Made by a program: the position numbers and the translations under genes | Shown here: piece after piece, positions 16,841 through 25,077 of the stretch | How the letters are laid out: every line of letters starts with the position of its first letter | How positions within the stretch are numbered: position 1 is the stretch's first letter | The notes under the pieces: model-generated | What the model was told of the DNA's origin: nothing | Databases searched by the model: none | What the model saw: the letters and a program-made list of their open reading frames with translations, nothing else | Assembly: GCA_014084085.1 (NCBI GenBank) | Contig: NPFB01000116.1 | Location: 90,827 to 121,380, forward strand | Length of the DNA stretch: 30,554 nt | Direction of reading: 5' to 3' | Source: Hondaea fermentalgiana | Lineage: Eukaryota; Sar; Bigyra; Thraustochytrida; Thraustochytriidae

Positions 16841-17389
16841 TCAAGCGTCGCGATCAGTCGCAAAGCGGCGAAAGAATTCTGATACATTTTCGAGCTGGAC
16901 AAGATCGGCTTCGTTGAAACGCTTCTCGCACTTCTTTTCCGTCGGGTTCCAGAGCATCATTGTTGGGATCCCGGTCACATTGTACGGCTCCTTGCGCAGA
17001 AAGTGCTCCGCGCCAGGATCAACCTTCCATTCGTCCCGAGTGAGCTCGACTTCGATGAATTGGACTGCTGCAGGCGCGTGTTCCGTCGCTTCTTGCAGGA
17101 TCGGATCAGATTCTTCGCAGTCAGGGCACCATCTCGTGCCGTCTTCCTTGCTGTACATGTGAGTCCATGTCCACGCCGCGTGCGCACGCGGGCAAGCGAG
17201 TGATTCGTTAGTCTGCAAAAGTTCTTCGTCATCTTCGCTCGGGCTCCGGGCAAAAGTCCATGTCGCCCCGTCCTCGCGTCACAACACTCACCGCGTGGCA
17301 GTAAAAAGCAGCACGACCGGCAGCGGGCTACCCTGGAGCACCTGGAGCTTGCTCTGCAGATGCACAGCAGACAGCGTCTCGCGGATCAT
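16841..17389 (-). CDS. TXNDC17: TXNDC17/TRP14-like thioredoxin-fold protein, two exons
   Basis: Neither open frame is complete alone, but joining exon 1 (17389-17292) to exon 2 (17150-16841) gives a 135-residue protein of normal family size. Exon 1 ends PVVLLFTAT plus the first two bases of an Arg codon; exon 2 restores the frame and continues KEDGTRWCPDC. The spacing between the LLFTAT strand and the WCPDC active site then matches TRP14 proteins, where an F-T-x-S/T-K/R strand precedes WCPDC by about eight residues. Active-site cysteines are 41 and 44, and the cis-Pro is 95 (VTGIPT). TRP14 is a cytosolic thioredoxin-related protein that reduces small disulfides such as cystine and accepts electrons from thioredoxin reductase. 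Without the splice the protein would lack its first two structural elements. The start at 17389 is the first ATG in frame; an in-frame GTG lies upstream. It diverges from the cullin gene. Confidence 0.88.
17151..17291 (-). other. Spliceosomal intron of the TXNDC17 gene
   Basis: A 141-base intron on the minus strand with donor GTGAGT after ACGCG and acceptor TGTACAG before CAAGG. It splits an Arg codon after its second base. Unspliced, exon 1 meets a TGA inside the donor. It is the only intron in the window for which the protein homology demands removal. Confidence 0.85.
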
Positions 17390-18172
17390 GCTCGCGACTA
17401 CAGGCCGAGCGTTAAAAAAAAATCCCAATTGATTCTCGTTCTGCTTACTTCTTTCTTTGGATGAGATCAGGGAGATGAGTCTCGACGAAATGAGAGCTTG
17501 ATGACGTGCGCGCACAGAAAAGCACGACCGAGGGGGACGAGCGACAAAGATTCAGACCAACGATTACTTTCCTCTCGGCAAAGCATCATGCGCCAGTATG
17601 ATTCTATCTATGTAATCGTGACTTCTGTGCACAAATGAAACGTTATTTTTAGAGGGAGCGCCATGATGGTCACGGCCTTCCGAGCGGACGCTAAGCAAAG
17701 CTGTATCGAAGGACCCAAAAATTATCTGAATGCAAAGAGCACTTGACTCCAGTAAACGAAGCTTAAGTTGCCGCCGCCCCCCCCCCTCGCCCTCGCCCCC
17801 CGAAAAAGATGGGGGGAAATGCGCGTGCACAAAAGACTGACTGCCTTGATCGGCCTTTATCATGTGCAATGCGTGACACATCAAGTGCTCCTCAGAAAAG
17901 GATTCGCTCAGCCAGCTTCCAAGGTCATCACTGGCAGCACCCGAGGACGATCGATCGTAAGAATTAAAAGTGCGATCCCTGCTCCTAGTAGTAAGCCGAT
18001 TATGGCACATACAAGACTTGCTTCCTACCCCCCGTAACGTAAACCTGGGCGAGCGCGGTCTGCCTTGCCTTTTGATAAACCTTTAGCGTGCAAGCCGTCC
18101 AGGGCGCGACGCGACGCAAATTAGCAAGTCGGCACGAAGAAAGAGGCGGGACTGATTCGCGGCGGCGTCGCA
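17390..18172. promoter_or_regulatory. Divergent upstream region of TXNDC17 and the cullin gene
   Basis: These 783 bases separate two divergent ATGs. A C-run and CTCGCC repeats lie at 17772-17800, and an isolated CGATCGATCG palindrome at 17948-17957. An AT-rich patch lies at 17410-17460. I found no TATA box in a convincing position. Two minus-strand open stretches here are discussed under rejected items. Confidence 0.5.
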
Positions 18173-20764
18173 ATGGAGAGCGAACTTCGCGAAGAAGATG
18201 CGCCGCAACACGTTGGCTTCAGTAAAGGCTGGGAGACGTTGAAACGCGAGGGCGTGGATGTCTGCCTGCGGCGGCTTGACTATGGCGTGGACATTCGCCG
18301 CGGTCAAAATGGGCAGCCGGGTCGCGCGCTACAGGCTAACGAGGTCAGTAAGCTGTACGCGCTTGCGTATAAAATGTGCACGCAAGCAACGCCGCACAAC
18401 TGGTCCGGCAAACTGTATTACGCAATACTCGATGAGCTGCGCGCAATCTGCGAGGAGCGCACGGCGCAGCGGCTCGCCAGGGCCCGCGATGACGCTCTTT
18501 TGAACGCCTTTATCGATGAATGGGACAAGCATGAGGTCCTGATTCGTTCCTTTCGCGCCTTTCTGGGGTACCTGGACCGATTCTATGTCAAGCGTCTCGC
18601 GCTGCTGACGCTAGAAGGAGCGGCCGTCAAAGCATTTCATGATTTTGTCTTTGAAAGCATTAAATCCAGAATCACGCGCGAGTTTCTCAACGAAGTCGAT
18701 GCAGATCGCAAAGCGCCAGCCGGAATCGGCGCAGCTCGAGTCGAGCGCCTTCGGCGAGTGCGGGATATTTGCATCGCCCTGGGCCAAGGGTCTATCGATG
18801 ACTATGAACGTGAGATCGAAGCACCGCTTGTCCAGGAAACGGTGATCTACATGAAAGAGATTTCTCAGCGCTGGATGGCGTCGACGAATTGTCCAGAGTA
18901 CCTCCACAAGGTAAGGGCTCAGCTCGAGGAGGAGGATCATCGAATCGAGTCGTATCTTCACGTCGAGACGCGAGACAAGCTTTTACATGCTTGTGAACAC
19001 GAGCTCATTAGCGTACACTTGGAAAATCTTGTCAACAAGCCCGGCTCCGGGTGCTCATGGATGCTGCGAAATGGCAGAGATGATGATCTTCAGCTCATGT
19101 TCCAGCTTCTTAAAAAGGTCCCCGGCGGACTCACCCCGATGGCGTTTACCTTTCGCAAGTTCTTGCAAGAGATCGGTGCTGACATGCTTGCCAAACCCCA
19201 ATATCGCAATCAATGGGAGAATCGATTGGACCAAACGCTCATCTTTCGGCTTGTCAATTTAAATGTCAAGTATCGCGCTCTTGTGAAAACTCGCTTTGCA
19301 GAACACAACACCTTTCATCGTGCGCTCAAGGAAGCCTTTGAGTTTTTTATCAATTTGCCGTTGCCCATGGAAGAGGAAAAGCCCGAGGATGGCACTGACG
19401 AGGAAGAAGCCGGGAGCGACAACGACTGCGGTGGCGGTGACGACGACGACAAGGACGAGGAAGAGGAGGAGAAGGGCAGGGCTGAAGGGGGGAACTGTGG
19501 TAGCGAGGCAAATGCAGAATCGAAAATGGATGGCTCCAAAAATGCAAAGGCCAGTAGACGCCGTGAGCGCGAGCGACGTCGTCGTAAACGCCAATGGCGT
19601 CGCCACGAACAAATTACCATCTCGGAGCTACTCTCAGATTATCTCGACCGAAAGTTGCGCAAATCGCCAATGCAAATGGCACCCATCTCGCCCATCCCCA
19701 CTGCAGAGGGATTTCTCACACCGCGCACCGAAACTTTGCTGGAACGCGAGCTTGCCGTGACTGTCGAGCTCTTTGGCTACGTCAATGAAAAGGACGTCTT
19801 TGCTCTTTTTTACCGCAAGCATCTAGCTAAACGCCTCATTCTCAACAGGACAACTAGCCACGACGCTGAGCGCGTCGTTATTGCCAAGCTTCAGAAGCTG
19901 TGCGGCGTTCCCTTTGTATCAAAGTTCACGGGCATGCTCAAGGATCTTATGCTAGCCGATGGCCTGCAACGTGACTTTGAGCGTTATATGCGCGAAAAAG
20001 AGAAGGAGGTGGATTTTGACTTCAACGTCAAAGTGCTCACCTCGGGATTCTGGCCCACGTATCGGCACGAAGCCATGACGCAGCTGCCACACCAGCTCTC
20101 ACCCGCTTTGTTAGCCTTTGAGTCCTTTTACGGGTCGCGTACCGCGCATCGTACGCTGACTTGGATTCACGCACTTGGTACAATGACACTCTCGGGTCGC
20201 TTTACAGCATGCGAAAAACCAGTACAGCTGGTGGTGACCACCTTCCAGGGTGCAATTTTACTTCTCTATAACGAGTCAGACACGCCTCTTTCGGTGACGC
20301 AAATGGCGTCCCGCCTTGGTCTGTCTGTCGAGATTACGCGCAAGCAGCTGCACTCCTTGACAAATGGAAAACATGCAATTCTGCGTAGCGTCGGGGCATC
20401 CACGGCTTCGGGAGAAAACGAGGCATTGTATGGAATAAACGACGAATTTACCACAAGAGCGAGACGCATTCGAATTCCACAGCTGCCCATGGAAAAGGCA
20501 GAGCAAGCGAAGCAAGAGCGCTCGACCAACCTATTAAAGATCTCGGAGGAGCGGCGCTACGCTGTGGAGGCAGCAATCGTGCGCATTCTCAAGACACACA
20601 AGACACTTTCCTATGTTGAGCTATCCGTCAAGGTTGTGGAAATGCTTTCCCCTGTTTTCATGCCGCAGCCAAATACGATTCGCAAACGCGTCGACGACTT
20701 GCTGGAGCGCGACTACATCGAAAAGGACGAAGCGGATGACTCCAAGCTCGTATATGTAGCGTAA
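18173..20764 (+). CDS. Cullin, CUL1-like, with an acidic-basic insertion
   Basis: An 863-residue protein. The N-terminal cullin repeats run from about 15 to 390; YMKEISQRWM...YLHKVRAQLEEEDHRIESYLH (in the 220-265 region) follows the CUL1 pattern best. The cullin homology domain begins near 530 with KDVFALFYRKHLAKRLILNR, and continues through CGVPFVSKFTGMLKDL. The C-terminal neddylation winged helix has AIVRILKTHK with the expected NEDD8-acceptor Lys at 807, and ends in the typical short hydrophobic tail LVYVA. Cullins are the scaffolds of RING ubiquitin ligases; the N-terminus binds adaptors (Skp1 for CUL1) and the C-terminus binds Rbx1. Odd feature: residues 398-477 are a low-complexity insert, first acidic then Arg-rich, within the region linking the third cullin repeat to the homology domain. 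Subtype is by eye; a CUL3 identity cannot be excluded. Confidence 0.9.
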   Translation: MESELREEDAPQHVGFSKGWETLKREGVDVCLRRLDYGVDIRRGQNGQPGRALQANEVSKLYALAYKMCTQATPHNWSGKLYYAILDELRAICEERTAQRLARARDDALLNAFIDEWDKHEVLIRSFRAFLGYLDRFYVKRLALLTLEGAAVKAFHDFVFESIKSRITREFLNEVDADRKAPAGIGAARVERLRRVRDICIALGQGSIDDYEREIEAPLVQETVIYMKEISQRWMASTNCPEYLHKVRAQLEEEDHRIESYLHVETRDKLLHACEHELISVHLENLVNKPGSGCSWMLRNGRDDDLQLMFQLLKKVPGGLTPMAFTFRKFLQEIGADMLAKPQYRNQWENRLDQTLIFRLVNLNVKYRALVKTRFAEHNTFHRALKEAFEFFINLPLPMEEEKPEDGTDEEEAGSDNDCGGGDDDDKDEEEEEKGRAEGGNCGSEANAESKMDGSKNAKASRRRERERRRRKRQWRRHEQITISELLSDYLDRKLRKSPMQMAPISPIPTAEGFLTPRTETLLERELAVTVELFGYVNEKDVFALFYRKHLAKRLILNRTTSHDAERVVIAKLQKLCGVPFVSKFTGMLKDLMLADGLQRDFERYMREKEKEVDFDFNVKVLTSGFWPTYRHEAMTQLPHQLSPALLAFESFYGSRTAHRTLTWIHALGTMTLSGRFTACEKPVQLVVTTFQGAILLLYNESDTPLSVTQMASRLGLSVEITRKQLHSLTNGKHAILRSVGASTASGENEALYGINDEFTTRARRIRIPQLPMEKAEQAKQERSTNLLKISEERRYAVEAAIVRILKTHKTLSYVELSVKVVEMLSPVFMPQPNTIRKRVDDLLERDYIEKDEADDSKLVYVA

Positions 20765-21164
20765 AGGTAATTACAAGAATGCGAGCGATTGTGAAGAAGC
20801 CATTGCCTTGTACGACTCGCCACGTCAAGGAGCAGAATCAAAGTGGAGTGGCACACTTTAGTACTTTTATGATTTAGTCAGGGAAAATGAAAAAAGTCTA
20901 GAAAGAATGAGAGAGACAGGGAGAGAGTTGTCGGGGGTTTTGTTGCATGCAGAGTTGCAAACGGAGCCGCCAAAGGTCCGCTGCACATAATCTGCTCGCT
21001 ACAAAGACACGACAGCAGACACGCGCACTCTTTGAGGTCGGGAGGCGTACTAGCACATAGATTACTTGAAGACAGAACGGACTCGTCATGGTCGGAGAGA
21101 ACAGGCTAAAAAAGATGCCTTGCTCTCCCGACATGCAACGGCCGGTAAGAGACACACGATTCAC
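20765..21164. other. Convergent intergenic region between the cullin and receptor genes
   Basis: These 400 bases lie between two stop codons and should hold both 3' UTRs. No canonical AATAAA is present near either stop. On the minus strand a frame stays open from the receptor's end to 20898 if a splice donor at the receptor stop is used; see findings. Confidence 0.5.
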
Positions 21165-23576
21165 TTACGAAAGCGTCACCTCGTGTTCGAGCTGAGAGAT
21201 CTCTTCAGGGCATTCGCGCGTGAGTTCACCCGTCTCCGTATGGATCCAGAATGGATCGCCCGTGAGACGATCGACGTACTCGCCCCAACCAAGTTTCTCG
21301 CCGACGTGAAAGGCTGCATCCTTTGCGTCCTCCACTTCTTGTTTGAGTGCGACCGCAGGCTCGTTTTGTGTAGTCGCTCGGTCGTCATCAGAGTCGCTGC
21401 TGGATGCACTAACTGTGCTTCGGATGCTACCACCTGGCGCAGGTGGTGCAACAGCAGCGTGAGAGCTAAACCCAGGGCTGCGGCTTGCACCATAAGCGAA
21501 ATTGTTCGAACCAAAACCGGGACTGCTGGCGCCGTACGCGGGACTGCTCGCACCAAAAGCGGAACGGCCCGATACAGAGCTGGGCGAGAAGTAACTTGCC
21601 GAGCTTGCAGCCGTGCTAGACCCAGCTGTGCGCAGAGGCGTAAAGGGGGACGCAGCAGAAACATTTGATCTGCCAAAGGAAACAGGCGATGAGTTGTGTG
21701 TCTCCCGAGGCTCTACTGCTGCGGCGTCGACATCGTCCGTGGTAACGGGTGACTCGTGAGGCTCTTGCGGTTTCAAGGAGGAAGCCTTGTTGACCTGGTC
21801 GGTTGACTGTGAATGCGATGGCGCGAGACCCGCCGACGTGGTCCGCGTGATTCTGGTATTGTGATGTTGCGTTGTTTCGGCAGAGGTGCGCGGGTACTCG
21901 TGAGACTGAAAGCTCGAGGAGCCCCCGCCAATTCTGAGAAACTTGGCGCGAACTTCCGATCCAGAGAGCGAGATCCACGTGTACTTGCGAAAGACAATGA
22001 GCGTCACCAGACAAGCCGAGATCCACATGAAGCCAAAAGAAATGAAAAAGTTCTGCATGTCCGGATCGACGGCGCCCGTCATGACGAGCATGCCAAGAAA
22101 GACCAGGACAAAGGCAGTGAAGACTGATGTGTAAAGGATGCTTGCGCTTTCACTGCCGACAGACGGAACGTCTCTTGAACGTACGGCCATGGCCACCGTG
22201 ATAAGTCCGAGCAAAATAAGCCAACCCCAGGTTGCAAAGAGCAGAGGGCTTCGCGAGCAGCTAAAGTCGGCGCACGGGTCAGGGGTCGGCGTATCGACGG
22301 CGAACCAGGTAGCGAGAAGAGCCAACATGATGCCTACGGCGCCACCAATGTACAGGTAGAGCTTGGAATCTTTGATGACCACCGACTGGCCGCGCGAGGA
22401 ATGGTGGTGGACCTTCCAGACTCGCCACTCTTTGATGCCCAGCGAAGAAAGCAGACATGACATGGAAAGCTCGAGGAGCCCATAAGATGCCATGCACTTG
22501 CCGCCACTTGGCGATGTTTGTACTGCGCCGAGAAGCATGACACCTACATTGAGGACAACGAGTGCAACCAAGGCAAGTATGAGAAAGTTGCGCTGAGACA
22601 TGCGGATAATGGGCCGATTCCTGAACCTTACCATGAAGATAACGCCCGCGAGAGCAAATGCGATACCAATGCAGGCAAATGCAACAGTGGCTACTGCAAA
22701 CCAGGTCGATGCCGGGAACGGGAGAAATTCACCATCACAAAAGCCACCCGTCGCATTGAGACCTGACTGCGCCGACTCTGTCACTGCACCTGGGAAAGAT
22801 GTTGGCGCCAGTGTTGGAGCTGACGTGGGTGTCAATGATGCAGAGGGGGCGGCTGTAGTTGGGGCCGGCGACGTGACGGGCGCTGCTGTAGTGACAAATG
22901 TGGGCGACAGCGTTGGACTGGATGAAGGCCTTGATGTGGGATACGAAGTGGGGTACGAAGTTGGCTTGGGCGTCGGTTTGACCGCCGTAGGTTCCCGTGT
23001 CGGGAAGCTTGTTGGTGTGCCTGTCGTTGGCGCCCGGGTCGGGCTTGGCGTGGGCTCGGGCGTTGGTTTCGACGTAGGTTTCGACGTAGGTCTCGACGTA
23101 GGTCTCGACGTAGGTGCAAAAGTGGGAGCTAACGTAGGAGCCAACGTAGGAGCCAACGTGGGCTGCAGGGTGGGCTGCAGAGTAGGCTGCAGAGTAGGCT
23201 TTTGTGTTGGTTGCGGCGTAGGCTTCAACGTAGGCTGCAGCGTGGGCTTTTGCGTCGGCTCCGGGGTTGGCTTCGATGTAGGCTGAAGCGTTGGCTTTTG
23301 TGTTGGCTCCGGCGTGGGTTTTGGCGTCGGGTTTGGCGTCGGTGGGACCGTCGTCGGATACGCCGTAGGTGGCTCTGTCGGCGGCTCCGTGGTAGGCTCT
23401 GGCGTGGGCGGCACTGTCGTAGGTTCTGGCGTGGGCGTGTTGCCAATCCCGACGCTTCCGAGCGCCGGCGCCCGCGTCCTCGTGGTTGTCCACTGCGCCA
23501 CGCCCGGGTCTGCCTGGAGAAGCACCGCCGCGACGGCCGCCGCGGCCGCCGTCAAGAGCGCCCCCCGTGTTTTCAT
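21165..23576 (-). CDS. Seven-helix receptor, class C (7tm_3)-like, with PT-rich stalk and WW-like tail
   Basis: Start set at ATG 23576 (803 residues) because it opens with a signal peptide (1-27, Lys-Thr-Arg then an Ala/Leu core); the frame upstream continues only through a TTG in repetitive sequence. Residues 46-270 are tandem PTxxPT units, a mucin-like, probably O-glycosylated extracellular stalk. Seven hydrophobic segments follow at about 291-316, 330-351, 362-382, 405-428, 447-466, 480-502 and 508-530. Cys 361 at the start of helix 3 and Cys 435/440 before helix 5 match the conserved class C disulfide, and RNRPIIRMSQRNF between helices 1 and 2 matches the class C (GABA-B-like) first loop. 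There is no Venus-flytrap domain. The cytosolic tail is Ser-rich with FGASSPAYGASSPGFG-type repeats and ends in a WW-like module (764-790) in which the second Trp is Arg 787. Ligand unknown. Confidence 0.8.
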   Translation of the reverse strand: MKTRGALLTAAAAAVAAVLLQADPGVAQWTTTRTRAPALGSVGIGNTPTPEPTTVPPTPEPTTEPPTEPPTAYPTTVPPTPNPTPKPTPEPTQKPTLQPTSKPTPEPTQKPTLQPTLKPTPQPTQKPTLQPTLQPTLQPTLAPTLAPTLAPTFAPTSRPTSRPTSKPTSKPTPEPTPSPTRAPTTGTPTSFPTREPTAVKPTPKPTSYPTSYPTSRPSSSPTLSPTFVTTAAPVTSPAPTTAAPSASLTPTSAPTLAPTSFPGAVTESAQSGLNATGGFCDGEFLPFPASTWFAVATVAFACIGIAFALAGVIFMVRFRNRPIIRMSQRNFLILALVALVVLNVGVMLLGAVQTSPSGGKCMASYGLLELSMSCLLSSLGIKEWRVWKVHHHSSRGQSVVIKDSKLYLYIGGAVGIMLALLATWFAVDTPTPDPCADFSCSRSPLLFATWGWLILLGLITVAMAVRSRDVPSVGSESASILYTSVFTAFVLVFLGMLVMTGAVDPDMQNFFISFGFMWISACLVTLIVFRKYTWISLSGSEVRAKFLRIGGGSSSFQSHEYPRTSAETTQHHNTRITRTTSAGLAPSHSQSTDQVNKASSLKPQEPHESPVTTDDVDAAAVEPRETHNSSPVSFGRSNVSAASPFTPLRTAGSSTAASSASYFSPSSVSGRSAFGASSPAYGASSPGFGSNNFAYGASRSPGFSSHAAVAPPAPGGSIRSTVSASSSDSDDDRATTQNEPAVALKQEVEDAKDAAFHVGEKLGWGEYVDRLTGDPFWIHTETGELTRECPEEISQLEHEVTLS
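22767..23441 (-). repeat. PT-repeat coding tract
   Basis: In-frame imperfect tandem repeats encoding PTLQPT, PTQKPT, PTLAPT and PTSRPT units, within the receptor gene. Sub-blocks are nearly identical at the DNA level, for example the CAACGTAGGAGC units near 23130-23160 and the TCGACGTAGG units near 23070-23115, indicating expansion by local duplication. Confidence 0.9.
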
Positions 23577-23994
23577 CGTGCTCTCCCAGGTACCTCGTTC
23601 ACGGCCGAAGAACCGCGCCTTTCTTTCTCGCGACGCTACGCCGCGCTTCGCCGCGCCGCGCTGCACTGCGCTGCGCTGCACTGCGCTTCGCCGCGCCTCC
23701 GCTGCGCAGCCCCTCGCGGCGCAGCCCGGCCTCGCGCGTTGACGTTCTCCCTCGCCAGCTCGAGCTCGCCGCTCGCGTGCTCGAGCGAGTCGGCCTAGCA
23801 GGCAGGCTGGCTTCCGCGCCGAGCCAGCCAGCCGACACAAATGAAAGGAAGCCGCCGAGCGCCTCCCTCGCGCCGCGGTCCTCGCGCCGCGTCTGCCGCC
23901 GCCGCGCGCGCGGGTCTCGGGCCGCGGCAGCCAGCGCGCGGCCGCGAGCCTGGCTCCGATCGAGGTCTGGCGGCTTCGGGTCTCGAGCTTGGTT

Positions 23995-24062
23995 TCGAAT
24001 TCGAATTCAAATTCAAATCGATCGATCGATTCAAATCGATCGTTCGATTCAATCCATCGATT
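23995..24062. repeat. ATTCGAATTC / ATCGATCGAT cluster
   Basis: TCGAATTCGAATTCAAATTC grades into ATCGATCGATCGATTC and ATCGATCGTTCGATTC units. Much of it is palindromic. It lies about 420-490 bases upstream of the receptor ATG. Confidence 0.85.
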
Positions 24063-24798
24063 CCCGCTCTGTCAACAAAGAACTTGAAAAGCGAGCGACG
24101 CGTGATCTCTCTCTCTCTCTCTCTGTGCAAGCAGACAGACAGACAGACGCACAGGACGCGGCGAGGACACGGGACGCGCGCTCTGGGTCCCCTGCAGGAG
24201 GCGGCGGCCTGCCCCCGCTAGGGCGGCGGCCGGGGCGGGGAAGGAGGCGAGGGGACCGGCTCTGGGGGGCAGCGTGGGAGAGTCCAGGAACGCGGCGCGG
24301 GACGCTCGCGTGGACTGCGAGGACGGGGAGGACGAGGAGGAGGACGAGGAGGACGGGGACGAGGACGGGGACGGAGCCGAGGCTAGCCTACCTGAGCAGG
24401 ACTTCACCTCGTCTTCGATGAAGAACTGCGAAGGGAAAAGCGGCGGCGGCGGCGGCGGGCGGGGATGGCGCGGATGTGGATACCAGGAAGGACCTCCATC
24501 TTGGTTTTGTGGCGTCGTGGAGTCTCCTAGTAGGCTATGGAGGTGGAGGCCGGCCGCAAAATCATGCTGGCTGCGGCGGCTGCAGTACGAGGCTGCGACT
24601 GCGAAGGAGCATCGTCGGAGCCGGAGCAGAAAGGCGGGCGGGAAAGTGGATCCAATATGTGGTGGTCTCCGAGTCGACCACATCGAGAGCAAGAAGTTGA
24701 ACCTCACAGTGACACCAGCCACAGTTTGGCCGATAATACGAGCAAGACGGCGCGTGCAAGGGAGAATGTCTTTTGGTCCGCGGAAAGAGATGGGTGCT

Positions 24799-24917
24799 AT
24801 GCACGCACACACGCACACACGCACACAAGCACGCACGCACGCACGCACGCAACGCACGCACGCACGCACGCAACGCACGCACGCACGCATGCATGCATGC
24901 ACGCATACATGCGCACG
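24799..24917. repeat. Long (ACGC)n/(ACAC)n alternating purine-pyrimidine tract
   Basis: Almost 120 bases of alternating purine-pyrimidine sequence: CGCACACA units, then ACGC blocks with a repeated slip to AACGC at about 20-base spacing, then ATGC units. It lies between the PCMT and receptor genes. Confidence 0.92.
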
Positions 24918-25077
24918 TCGATCAAGTCTTGTGCGATCATTACTCAGGCTGTATGTGATTTTTTTAAATTGTTCTTCTAGATGACTCTACATCGAAATTC
25001 CAACGATGGCACGGCATACTGTGCAGTGTCGTACTCCAGAACCTGACCTCGACTCCAAAGTCAAATTCCAAACAAAA

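Larger units (their letters stand above)
23577..25077. other. 1.5-kb noncoding region upstream of the receptor gene, repeat-rich
   Basis: It separates two tandem minus-strand genes, so it holds the PCMT 3' UTR and the receptor promoter/5' UTR. It contains GCGCTGC/CGCTTCG repeats (23640-23710), an ATTCGAATTC/ATCGAT cluster (23995-24062), CT dinucleotides (24106-24125), a short GACA tract (24132-24148), a GGACGAGG purine run (24325-24370) and a long ACGC tract (24799-24917). Open frames across 24270-24980 are low-complexity and not supported as genes. Confidence 0.6.

Noticed and set aside
17564..18010. Minus-strand ATG-initiated frame of 148 codons in the TXNDC17/cullin gap
   Set aside because: No recognisable domain, passes through a C-rich homopolymer, and occupies a divergent promoter region. 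It overlaps the transmembrane-like stretch in another frame. Not supported without transcript data.
17911..18024. Minus-strand open stretch of 38 codons encoding a transmembrane-like segment (IIGLLLGAGIALLIL) preceded by a possible AG acceptor and followed by a stop
   Set aside because: It has no ATG at its start and would need an upstream exon overlapping the cullin gene in antisense; I found no matching donor. RNA-seq on the minus strand here would settle it.
20898..21108. Extra 3' exon for the receptor gene
   Set aside because: Frame and splice signals are compatible, but the predicted tail has no domain and the receptor already ends sensibly; listed only as a finding to test.
23577..23840. 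N-terminal extension of the receptor by 88 codons from a TTG
   Set aside because: It translates GCGCTGC repeats and would bury the signal peptide.
24072..24902. Minus-strand frame of 276 codons across the same repeat region
   Set aside because: Composition is entirely low-complexity (Cys-Val-Arg-Ala repeats, poly-Pro, poly-Ser) and mirrors the simple repeats on the other strand.
24537..24980. Plus-strand ATG-initiated frame of 147 codons
   Set aside because: Its second half is only the ACGC microsatellite (His-Ala-Arg-Thr repeats) and the first half has no domain.
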